Source: Deltaproteobacteria bacterium UBA6601
GTDB taxonomy: Bacteria > Myxococcota_A > UBA796 > UBA9615
Direction: 5' to 3'
DNA: 5,533 nucleotides
NCBI GenBank assembly: GCA_002433485.1
Contig: DJIF01000059.1
Span: forward strand, 81,696-87,228
Below, one piece after another: positions 1 through 5,533 of this stretch. Position 1 is the first letter of the stretch, and each line of letters starts with the position of its first letter. The translations under genes and the position numbers were made by a program. Under the pieces are notes generated by a model. It was given only the letters and a program-made list of their open reading frames with translations. It had not been told where the DNA came from and searched no databases.

Positions 1-126
1 CGGCTGTGCTTCAGGTTCCGGCTGCGCTTCAGGTTCCGGCTGCGCTTCGGGTTCCGGCTGTGCTTCGGGTTCCGGCTGCGCTTCAGGTTCCGGCTGTGCT
101 TCGGGTTCCGGCTGTGCTTCGGGTTC
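1..126 (-). repeat. 18-bp coding tandem repeat, seven units, truncated by window edge
   Basis: Seven perfect-length 18-bp units abut (1-18, 19-36, 37-54, 55-72, 73-90, 91-108, 109-126), and an eighth begins to decay at 127. On the minus strand each encodes Glu-Pro-Glu-Ala-Gln-Pro. The only differences between units are at two third-codon positions (GCA/GCG for Ala and CCT/CCC for Pro), so every unit encodes the same peptide. The array probably continues left of the window. Confidence 0.95.
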
Positions 127-885
127 CGGCTGTGTTGCAGCAGCAGCTTTCTTGCCGGCGCGTCCGGGAAAGACCACCGAGACTCCGACCCCAAGACCAA
201 AGGCCCCCAGGGCCTCTGGCACCCAGCGCACCGCATCGTAGTCATTGCGCTGGGTCATCGCATACCAGCGCAGGTCCAGATTAAGCATCACCCCGCCGGG
301 CGTCTTTGGAGTGGTGTCCACAACGACACCCACCGAAGGGGTCAGCGTCAGGTGCGGACTGCCGAAATCGGTGTACTGGGTCAGACCCAGGTAGATGAGC
401 TGCCGGGAGATCTCCCAGGACAGATAAAGGTCCAATTGGTTAGCCGTCCAGCCGGCCAACTCGGCCGCTGGCTTCGCCCGCAGTCCCGGGCCATTCATGG
501 CGAGGAACTGCTTGGTGCTCACCGCAAGCGCTGGCGCTGGCCCCCTCTGCGGAATCACCAGATACGACAAACCCACATGCCCCTGCAGCAAGCCAAAGGG
601 CAGCGCGATCAAGTTGAGGCCATAAGTTATGTCGAGCGGGCGCTCCCAGCGCTTAACCAGCCCATGGCGAGCCTGAAGATTAATGTTCGGCAGCGCCAAG
701 GGGCCGCCTAAATTGACGGTGGGCCCACCAATGGTCACGCCAATCTCATGCTGGCCCGGGTCCAGTGGTCGCGCCCCGGGGAAGGTGGCACAGCCGCCCA
801 GCAGACTGAGCAGGGCAAGCGCCATCAAGATATTGCCTACAAGCTGTCGAATCGAACCGGCCCTCCCCAATCGCTCGCATGCCAT
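1..885 (-). CDS. Partial lipoprotein with beta-rich body and PEPEAQ-repeat tail
   Basis: An open frame runs from ATG at 885 to the left edge (295 codons, no stop), so the C-terminus is missing. I do not recognise a family. Residues 1-32 form a lipoprotein signal peptide: Arg at 5, 8 and 13, a hydrophobic core at 19-29, and the lipobox LGGC with Cys32. A second in-frame ATG at 825 would leave only 11 residues before that Cys and no positive charge, so 885 is preferred; no clear Shine-Dalgarno sequence precedes it. Residues 40-240 hold several stretches of alternating hydrophobic residues (for example around GVSVVF near 235), which suggests beta-strands and perhaps a small barrel; this is inference. 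After Gly-Lys-Lys and four Ala comes Thr-Gln-Pro and then seven EPEAQP hexapeptides (residues 254-295). Such Pro/Glu tails are often extended envelope spacers. It lies 73 bp downstream of the SDR gene on the same strand. Confidence 0.8.
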   Translation of the reverse strand, partial: MACERLGRAGSIRQLVGNILMALALLSLLGGCATFPGARPLDPGQHEIGVTIGGPTVNLGGPLALPNINLQARHGLVKRWERPLDITYGLNLIALPFGLLQGHVGLSYLVIPQRGPAPALAVSTKQFLAMNGPGLRAKPAAELAGWTANQLDLYLSWEISRQLIYLGLTQYTDFGSPHLTLTPSVGVVVDTTPKTPGGVMLNLDLRWYAMTQRNDYDAVRWVPEALGAFGLGVGVSVVFPGRAGKKAAAATQPEPEAQPEPEAQPEPEAQPEPEAQPEPEAQPEPEAQPEPEAQP

Positions 886-892
886 GACCAAT

Positions 893-923
893 AGAGACTA
901 ACAATCCAAACGAAAAGAGACTA
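893..923. repeat. Direct repeat pair AGAGACTA upstream of the lipoprotein gene
   Basis: AGAGACTA occurs at 893-900 and again at 916-923. The match extends on the left to A[T/A]AGAGACTA. The copies are 23 bp apart start to start, about two helical turns, within the 73-bp gap between the SDR stop and the lipoprotein ATG. The position would suit an operator, but only two short copies are visible and no promoter could be assigned with confidence. Confidence 0.25.
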
Positions 924-958
924 CAGCGCCGAGGTCTGAGCAACTGCCCACTGGCACC

Positions 959-1744
959 CTAGACCATGAATGCGCCATTGTTCATGTCCAGGCCCTGACC
1001 GGTCACCCCGGCGGCATCAGCAGACACCAGCCAGGCTACCATCCCCGCGATCTCTGCTGGGCGGCTCATCTTGCCCAAGGGGACCGACCTCATAGCTACG
1101 GAATGGGCCTCCTGCGGCGAGATGCCAAGCGCCTGCCCGAGCCCGCTCAAGCCCTCCCAGGCCATTTCAGTATCCACCCATCCAGGACACAGGGCATTGA
1201 CCTGCACCGCATCACCAGCGAGCTCCACTGCCATCGCCCGGGCCAGGCCCAGCAGCGCTGTTTTGCTCGCGCAATAACCGGTATAGCCGGCCACCCCAAA
1301 GCGGCCCAGGATGGATGACATAAGCACCATGTGGCGAGTCCCCTCCCCGGCCAGTTGGCGCTGCGCCGCCCGCAAGCAGTAGTAAGTTCCAGACAGGTTG
1401 GTGGCCACCAGATCATCAAAGCGGTCAGCTGGACCTGGCTCATTCACACCCCCTACCCCAGCGTTGGCGATGACCCCACGAAAGGGGCCGAGTTGGGCAG
1501 CAGCAAGGTCAAAAGCCTCATCCACCTCGGCACGGCTCCGCACATCGCATGACCGGATCAAGACGCTGGTCCCAAACTCACCAAGCGTCTCGGCGGTCTC
1601 CTGAAGTGGCGTCTCCCGACGACCCAGCAGACTGAGGCGGGCGCCTTCAGCAGCGAGCCGCTGAGCGATGGCCCGACCGATGCCGGTACCTGCCCCAGTA
1701 ATGATGAAGTGCTGATCCTGTTGTCGCTGGGGATGACTGAGCAT
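959..1744 (-). CDS. SDR family NAD(P)-dependent oxidoreductase
   Basis: A classical short-chain dehydrogenase/reductase, a cytoplasmic enzyme that interconverts alcohols and ketones with NAD(P)H. Counting from the chosen start (261 residues), it has the dinucleotide motif TGAGTGIG at 16-23, GRR at 41-43 (adjacent Arg residues after strand 2 favour NADP), Asp67 in CDV, NAG at 94-96, and the catalytic tetrad Asn116, Ser144, Tyr157 and Lys161 (YCASK). CPGWVDTEM follows at about 186. The C-terminus ends in TGQGLDMNNG, where many relatives have DGG. Starts at 1795, 1753 and 1744 are all in frame and none has a strong ribosome binding site; 1744 gives the usual short lead into strand 1, while 1795 adds 17 residues that look unlike the family. 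The substrate cannot be told from sequence. It is divergent from the selenoprotein gene and upstream of the PEPEAQ lipoprotein gene on the same strand. Confidence 0.92.
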   Translation of the reverse strand: MLSHPQRQQDQHFIITGAGTGIGRAIAQRLAAEGARLSLLGRRETPLQETAETLGEFGTSVLIRSCDVRSRAEVDEAFDLAAAQLGPFRGVIANAGVGGVNEPGPADRFDDLVATNLSGTYYCLRAAQRQLAGEGTRHMVLMSSILGRFGVAGYTGYCASKTALLGLARAMAVELAGDAVQVNALCPGWVDTEMAWEGLSGLGQALGISPQEAHSVAMRSVPLGKMSRPAEIAGMVAWLVSADAAGVTGQGLDMNNGAFMV

Positions 1745-1843
1745 GGCCCACATTGTGCCAGGGTCGAGCAAGAAGAGTCCCCTGCCAGGACGCATACTCT
1801 GGCATTATGGCATTCAGCTAAGACCTACTCCGCACGGAAACCC
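1745..1843. promoter_or_regulatory. Divergent intergenic region between SDR and selenoprotein genes
   Basis: About 100 bp separate the two divergent starts, so promoters for both genes should lie here or just inside the longer SDR start. On the plus strand CATTAT at 1803-1808 resembles a -10 box, but its -35 partner is poor. GGAAA at 1836-1840, four bases before the ATG at 1844, is a plausible ribosome binding site for the selenoprotein gene. No operator palindrome was seen. Confidence 0.35.
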
Positions 1844-2566
1844 ATGTTCAACCGAGCCTTTCTTTGCTTCATCCTTCTCGCCCTGAGCCCGCTACTGGCC
1901 CTGGGCTGCTCGACGCCCAGGGCCCCAGGCAACACAGCCAACAGCTCTGCAGGCGACGATTCCACAGACAACCAGCAAGCCGCCAATGACGACGATGACG
2001 ACAGCGCGGTCAGTGACGCGGGCGCCGATGACGACGACAGCACCGACGCCCCGCCCGCTGATGACGACGACGGTTCATCCATGCCACCCGCCGATCAACT
2101 GCACGGTTCGATGCCCCAGCAGGCTCTATCCGTGCCCAACTTCTCCGCCATCAACTCCGACGGCAGCCCACGCAGCAGGCCCGACCTGCTCGGGCACCCA
2201 ACCGTCCTGTGGTTCTTTCCTTACGCAGGCACACCCGTCTGAACGCGGGAGGGTTGCGGGTTCCGCGACCGATTTGAGCAATTTACAGCACTGGGTGTGA
2301 CCATCGTGGGTGCAGGCTTCAACAGCCCCGCCCAGAACGCCGCCTGGATCGAAGATCAGAACTACCAATACGAGGTCTGGACCGATGCCAATGAGGAACT
2401 GGCCGACTACTATGGGGCCGAGGCCGGCCTGCTGGGAGTCCCGCAGCGGGTCACAGTGATCCTCGATGCCGAAGGCACGCTAGTGCTGGAGTACCGCCAG
2501 GGCACCGGCTCCAACGGGCACCCCCAGGACGTGTTGGAAGACTGCCAGCTACTGTTTGGCAACTGA
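1844..2566 (+). CDS. Sec-containing Bcp-type peroxiredoxin lipoprotein (selenoprotein, TGA at 2240-2242 read as Sec)
   Basis: This is one 240-residue protein if the in-frame TGA at 2240-2242 is read as selenocysteine. The frame continues with no further stop to TGA at 2564-2566. Residues 1-22 are a lipoprotein signal (Arg4, hydrophobic core, ALGC with Cys22, then Ser), pointing to an outer-membrane lipid anchor. Residues 38-79 are a linker with three runs of four or five Asp. The peroxiredoxin domain spans about 91-240: VLWFFP, then P126-x3-T130-x2-U133, which is the family active-site motif with Sec at the peroxidatic position. Cys138 sits at +5, where Bcp-type enzymes keep their resolving Cys, followed by FRD. 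Arg202 in PQRVTVILD matches the conserved active-site Arg. By family it should reduce hydrogen peroxide or organic peroxides using a thiol donor. The start follows GGAAA and opens the signal peptide; an earlier ATG at 1709 lies inside the SDR gene. A Cys-to-stop mutation is the alternative, but the hairpin and intact downstream domain argue against it. Confidence 0.9.
2240..2242 (+). other. UGA selenocysteine codon (recoded stop)
   Basis: This TGA is in frame with both the upstream lipoprotein part and the downstream peroxiredoxin part, since 2240 and the later GTG at 2297 share a frame with no stop between them. It falls exactly where Bcp-like peroxiredoxins have the peroxidatic Cys (TP-V-U-T-R-E-G-C here; TPGCT-x3-C in the family). 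TGA is a true stop in the genes ending at 2566 and 3238, and Trp is encoded by TGG, so a general UGA reassignment does not explain it. Confidence 0.88.
2252..2270 (+). promoter_or_regulatory. Bacterial SECIS-like hairpin downstream of the UGA
   Basis: GGUUGCGG (2252-2259) pairs with CCGCGACC (2263-2270) over eight base pairs, with one U-G wobble (2255-2267), closing a GUU loop at 2260-2262. The stem starts 9 nt after the UGA and the loop starts 17 nt after it, inside the range used by bacterial SECIS elements, which need a G in the first loop positions for SelB. From memory, the upper stem of E. coli fdhF SECIS reads GGUUGCAGGUCUGCACC, which shares GGUUGC, a loop starting with GGU or GU, and the closing ACC. 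The hairpin lies in coding sequence (residues 137-143). A weaker competing pairing, 2244-2248 with 2263-2267, also exists. Confidence 0.78.
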
Positions 2567-3241
2567 CGGCGCTGACAACGGCCAGGCCGAGAAGCTATTG
2601 GCCTCTGCTACCTGCTGCCAGAGGCTGCTGCCCTCCAACACGCAACCACGCGCGGCTCCACTAAACGCAAGGTAGAGCAGGGTCCGAGCCAGGTCTTCAA
2701 TGGCGATGGGATGAAAGCGGTCCATGCCGAACAGATGGGTAACAAAGGCCATACCCGGGGGAGGACGGTGGCCCTCGCCATCAAAGCTCGAAGGCCGCAA
2801 CACCGTGGCATCAATACCGCTTTCGGCAACAATCTGTTCAGCCCGAGCCTTGGCCTGCAAGTAGCTACCGCGTGGTCTACCAGCTCCCACCGAACTCAGC
2901 AGAACGAAGTGATCCACGGCTCCGCGCCGGGCAGCCTCCGCCAGTAGGCGAGTGGTAGCGATGTCACTTGATTCATAAGTATCGCCACTGGAAAAGCGCT
3001 TGCGCATGGTGCCAATAAGTTGAATCACCGTGGTGCACGACTCCAGAGCAGCGTCGAGTGCAGCTGCATCGTCTAGCGCAAAAACCGCCGCTTGTTCAGG
3101 CAGGCTGCGCCCCGCCGCGGTGGCCGGTCGCAGGTGAGGGATGACATCAACCCCAAGGGCCAGGGCCATGGGCATGAGAGCGCGCCCGGTAGCTCCGGTA
3201 GAGCCAGCAACGAAGATCCTGCGGGGTCGCGCAGCAGTCAT
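2549..3241 (-). CDS. NAD(P)-binding Rossmann-fold protein (atypical SDR, NmrA-like)
   Basis: A 230-residue cytoplasmic protein of the atypical/extended SDR group with an NAD(P)H-binding fold. Counting from ATG at 3241, strand 1 reads RIFVAGSTGATG with the glycine motif at 13-19. VIQLIGT lies near 72-78, LLSSVGAG at 114-121, and YLQAK at 127-131 matches the YxxxK pair with a Ser at 116-117. ATVLRPSSF near 147-155 is the usual substrate-side loop of this group. The ATG overlaps the stop of the DUF3604 gene as ATGA, which strongly favours 3241 over the in-frame TTG at 3256 and implies translational coupling. The 3' end overlaps the 3' end of the convergent selenoprotein gene by 18 bp. Substrate is unknown; relatives include reductases, epimerases and redox-sensing proteins with no enzyme activity. 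Confidence 0.88.
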   Translation of the reverse strand: MTAARPRRIFVAGSTGATGRALMPMALALGVDVIPHLRPATAAGRSLPEQAAVFALDDAAALDAALESCTTVIQLIGTMRKRFSSGDTYESSDIATTRLLAEAARRGAVDHFVLLSSVGAGRPRGSYLQAKARAEQIVAESGIDATVLRPSSFDGEGHRPPPGMAFVTHLFGMDRFHPIAIEDLARTLLYLAFSGAARGCVLEGSSLWQQVAEANSFSAWPLSAPSVAKQ

Positions 3242-5190
3242 GACGAACGAATCCAAATGGGCGAGCTCCAGGCCCGCTGCTGAACCGTAGCAGGCACCGA
3301 GCCGTCGTCACAGCGAGGAGGACGCTCCAAGTCCGTGAAGCGATCACACTGCCAGGTACTCCAACGGCAACTGGGCTGCTCAAGGACACGTGCATAGTAC
3401 AGAGCCGGCAACTGCGGGTCGTAGTCGGGGTCCTGCCATACAGCACAGAGGCTCGCCGCGCCTGCCGGAGTCACCGCGCAACTGGTGGGGGCCCCGCTAA
3501 CTGGATCGACGGGATCACCAGCCACCGCAATAACCTGCTCGCGGTGATTACCGCTTTCATCCCGCCACACCTTGACCACCTCAAGCTGCGCGAGCGGGGT
3601 TCCCGGCTTACCCGAGGTCCCAGGATCCTGAAAGGCCTGGATAAAGAACCGAGGAGGGCCGTCCACAGCGATGGTGGCCCCCATGGGCGAGCCCATCTGG
3701 TCGGCCACAGCGAGACCATCCTCGCGACTGCAGAGGTCCCCCGGCAGTGCCCCCCCGGCAAAAAACCGCAGTGAGATCCGCGGCCCGCTGGTGGCATAAA
3801 CTTCGCGCCGCCGCAGCGCCGCGAAAATGGCATCTCGGCTGTTCTCTTCCGCCCAAACTGCCGCCAGCCCGCCTGGATTGTTAATGATGGCGTCATGGGT
3901 CACCGTACCCTCCGCCAGGCGCTGCTCATCACTGTCGTCAACACTGCCCACATGACCGGGAAAGTCGAAACTGTCGACCATGCCCGGGGTGCCATTATGG
4001 GTATCAGTGCTGCCTATGAAGCCGAGCGGATAGGGATTGACCCCAAGGCGCTGCTGCTCAGCAAGCCCCTCGCCCAGGACGGCTCTAACAAAATCGAGTC
4101 GATGACTGCATCCCCACAGGCGCATTCCACCACTACCCGGCTCCTCACCACACTCCGCGTCTGCCACAGGCCTCAACTTCTCAAATCCACACTGCGGGTC
4201 CGAAGGACTGAACCGAGGGCTACACTCGCTATCACCCTTGTGCTGGAACAGCTCAACGACCGGCTCCATACGAGCCCTCAGGGCAGCAATATCGCGCTGC
4301 TCCGCCGCGCTGAACGCGCCCGGATAGTCGGGCACAAACAACGCGCCATTGCTGAGATTGCTGTTGTGAGGCAGGACCAGCACATCACAACCTGGGCCAG
4401 CTTCAGCGCAGTCACGCTCAAGTCCCTGCCAGAGCTGCAGAGGGCTGGGGCTCTCCATGTAGCTGCGCGGCAGCTCCGGCACCACCTCATGAGCAAAGAT
4501 CACATTGCGGTGGAGGTTACTGACCTCGCGGGTGTTGCTGTACTCATAAGCTGGGAAGCTGGTGAAGCTACAAGCAGAGCTCCGATCATAGTGCTGTTCG
4601 GCGACCCTCTGGAGTTGCTGCCACCGGGGCAGCGCGGCCTGACGGCAGTGAGCACCATCCTCACCACAGAGGTCAACAAAGCGCCGAGGAGACTCCTCTG
4701 AGAGCAAAAAGCCAAAGTCAAACGCGCCGTTGCTCTCTTCCGATCGAAAATCTCGACAGGTCTGGCTGTCATAGCCTTCAAGCTCAGGCCGGGTACAGAT
4801 GGACACCTCACCCAGAAACTCGCCGTGGTCCGTTACCGCTACAAAGTCCAGCGGCCGGTCCAACCGCACCGAGCGGGTTGGCACGCCGGTCTCATCCAAG
4901 GGGGGCAGCAGTACACTTTCGCCCCGAGCAAATCGATACGCCTCATCAGGGCTCAACCGATTACCGTAGCTATAGGCGTCAAAAGACAGCTCGGTGTGGA
5001 CATGCAGATCGCCAAACAGCAGCTTTCGCAGAGGATCGCGTTCAGCGCAGGGCTCTCGTTGCTCAAGGTAGACCGCTGGTTCTTCCTCGTTGGCCGGACA
5101 GGAGACCAGCAGACTCAAGCCAAACGCCAGCAGCAGTCCAGACCGCAAGCGGGCAGGGAGCTGCGCCGGGCGACATAAAGAACCTGTCAT
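3238..5190 (-). CDS. DUF3604 domain lipoprotein (PHP-like metallohydrolase)
   Basis: A 650-residue exported protein of the DUF3604 family. Residues 1-31 are a lipoprotein signal: several Arg, a core LLLAFGLSLL, and the lipobox LVSC with Cys31. Likely metal ligands are H63 and H65 in GDLHVHTELS, D121 and H122 in FVAVTDHGE, H275 in VLPHNSN, and D396 and H398 in GSTDTHNG, the pattern of PHP-superfamily metal hydrolases. Between and after these come YEYSN (215-219), NLHRNVIFAH (225-234) and VYATSGPR, also typical of the family. It is Cys-rich, consistent with disulfides in the periplasm or at the cell surface. The substrate is not known; PHP relatives cleave phosphoesters, so a phosphatase or phosphodiesterase role is only a guess. 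No strong ribosome binding site is seen before the ATG at 5190. The gene is first in a coupled pair with the Rossmann protein. Confidence 0.93.
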   Translation of the reverse strand: MTGSLCRPAQLPARLRSGLLLAFGLSLLVSCPANEEEPAVYLEQREPCAERDPLRKLLFGDLHVHTELSFDAYSYGNRLSPDEAYRFARGESVLLPPLDETGVPTRSVRLDRPLDFVAVTDHGEFLGEVSICTRPELEGYDSQTCRDFRSEESNGAFDFGFLLSEESPRRFVDLCGEDGAHCRQAALPRWQQLQRVAEQHYDRSSACSFTSFPAYEYSNTREVSNLHRNVIFAHEVVPELPRSYMESPSPLQLWQGLERDCAEAGPGCDVLVLPHNSNLSNGALFVPDYPGAFSAAEQRDIAALRARMEPVVELFQHKGDSECSPRFSPSDPQCGFEKLRPVADAECGEEPGSGGMRLWGCSHRLDFVRAVLGEGLAEQQRLGVNPYPLGFIGSTDTHNGTPGMVDSFDFPGHVGSVDDSDEQRLAEGTVTHDAIINNPGGLAAVWAEENSRDAIFAALRRREVYATSGPRISLRFFAGGALPGDLCSREDGLAVADQMGSPMGATIAVDGPPRFFIQAFQDPGTSGKPGTPLAQLEVVKVWRDESGNHREQVIAVAGDPVDPVSGAPTSCAVTPAGAASLCAVWQDPDYDPQLPALYYARVLEQPSCRWSTWQCDRFTDLERPPRCDDGSVPATVQQRAWSSPIWIRSS

Positions 5191-5293
5191 CGCCGGAGGC
5201 TAGCAACAAGGGAGGTCCTTTAGAAGCCGCGAACCACTGAGCATGGGTAGACTGGACAACAGGCCGCGCTGAGTTCCTTAGAAAGATCCCCAC
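5191..5293. promoter_or_regulatory. Divergent intergenic region between DUF3604 and YdeP-family genes
   Basis: These 103 bp lie between two divergent starts and should carry promoters for both. On the plus strand TGGACA at 5253-5258 matches five of six bases of a -35 box, but no good -10 box follows at normal spacing. AGAAAGA at 5280-5286 is at most a weak ribosome binding site for the ATG at 5294. No clear palindrome was found. Confidence 0.3.
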
Positions 5294-5533
5294 ATGGCAG
5301 ATTCCGAGTCCTCCAAAGCACATCCATCGAGCAACGCCCAGCCGCCAATGGAGGACCGCGCCCCACGCATTGAGCAGCAGGCAAGCGTTGCCGGTGGTTG
5401 GGGCGCAGTAGGCGCCACCCTGAGCCATGGATTCTCTCAACTGGGCGTTCTGCGCACCGCTCAGACCCTGCTGCAGGTCAACCAGGAGGATGGCTTCGAC
5501 TGCCCCGGCTGCGCCTGGGGCGATTCGCCGGAG
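5294..5533 (+). CDS. FdhF/YdeP family molybdopterin oxidoreductase, N-terminal fragment
   Basis: The first 80 codons are present and the frame runs off the right edge. After a polar, low-complexity N-terminus (1-30), the sequence reads AGGWGAVGATLSHG at 33-46, then QTLLQVNQEDGFDCPGC with Cys70 and Cys73, followed by AW. This arrangement is characteristic of the FdhF/YdeP family (molybdopterin oxidoreductase alpha subunit), cytoplasmic proteins of about 750 residues that bind a molybdopterin-guanine dinucleotide cofactor and probably an iron-sulfur cluster. Their physiological reaction is poorly defined; E. coli YdeP is linked to acid resistance. The ATG at 5294 is the first in frame after a TAG at 5279. 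ATG at 5348 would drop only the unconserved lead. The active-site region lies outside the window. Confidence 0.88.
   Translation, partial: MADSESSKAHPSSNAQPPMEDRAPRIEQQASVAGGWGAVGATLSHGFSQLGVLRTAQTLLQVNQEDGFDCPGCAWGDSPE

Noticed and set aside
6..284. Plus-strand repeat ORF with LQVPAA-like units
   Set aside because: It is the antisense shadow of the PEPEAQ repeat. Variation between units is silent only in the minus-strand frame.
1768..1782. Sigma-54-like GG-N10-GC element on the minus strand before the SDR
   Set aside because: Only the core dinucleotides, AC and TTGC match, and it would place the transcript start almost on the ATG; too weak to call.
2240..2242. UGA read as Trp (alternative genetic code)
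   Set aside because: Trp is encoded by TGG throughout, TGA terminates the genes ending at 2566 and 3238, and Trp would not fit the peroxidatic position.
2240..2300. Frameshift or pseudogene explanation for the split peroxiredoxin
   Set aside because: Both halves are in the same frame, no other stop intervenes, and the only anomaly is a TGA exactly at the catalytic Cys position, with a hairpin after it.
2601..2625. Inverted repeat GCCTCTG/CAGAGGC as a terminator for the selenoprotein gene
   Set aside because: The loop is 11 nt, there is no T tract on either strand, and it lies within coding sequence of the Rossmann protein.
3895..4701. 268-codon plus-strand open frame
   Set aside because: It lies wholly antisense to the DUF3604 gene, whose family motifs are clear, and its own translation shows no recognisable domain.
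5243..5272. Nine-codon plus-strand mini ORF (MGRLDNRPR) as a leader peptide
   Set aside because: No ribosome binding site at proper spacing and no attenuator-like structure follows; likely chance.

Overview
This is a GC-rich bacterial window with five complete or nearly complete genes and one gene cut at each edge. Three of the products carry lipoprotein signal peptides. The mix of outer-membrane or cell-surface lipoproteins, an Asp-rich low-complexity linker, a DUF3604 protein and a selenoprotein fits a Gram-negative bacterium, perhaps of the Myxococcota/Bradymonadota (old Deltaproteobacteria) type. That placement is an inference from style, not from a marker gene. TGG encodes Trp and TGA ends two other genes here, so the standard code applies.

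Layout, left to right. (1) Minus strand, 1-885: a lipoprotein with a beta-rich body and a (PEPEAQ)n tail. The tail runs off the left edge, so the gene has no stop in the window. (2) Minus strand, about 959-1744: a classical short-chain dehydrogenase/reductase with an intact catalytic tetrad. (3) Plus strand, 1844-2566, divergent from the SDR: a lipoprotein with an Asp-rich linker and a Bcp-type peroxiredoxin domain. Its peroxidatic Cys codon is an in-frame TGA, followed by a bacterial SECIS-like hairpin. A plain ORF scan splits it into two pieces (a 'stop' at 2240-2242, then a GTG-started piece at 2297). I read it as one 240-residue selenoprotein. (4) Minus strand, 2549-3241: an atypical NAD(P)-binding Rossmann protein, tail-to-tail and overlapping gene 3 by 18 bp. 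(5) Minus strand, 3238-5190: a 650-residue DUF3604 (PHP-like metallohydrolase) lipoprotein. Its stop overlaps the start of gene 4 as ATGA, so genes 5 and 4 form a coupled two-gene operon. (6) Plus strand, 5294 to the right edge: the N-terminus of an FdhF/YdeP-family molybdopterin oxidoreductase, divergent from gene 5.

The main result is the selenoprotein: Sec at the peroxidatic position, the resolving Cys five residues later, and a hairpin 9 nt after the UGA. As an outer-membrane or periplasmic lipid-anchored peroxidase it would detoxify peroxides at the cell envelope. It predicts selA, selB, selC and selD elsewhere in the genome. No shared pathway among the remaining genes can be supported from this window.
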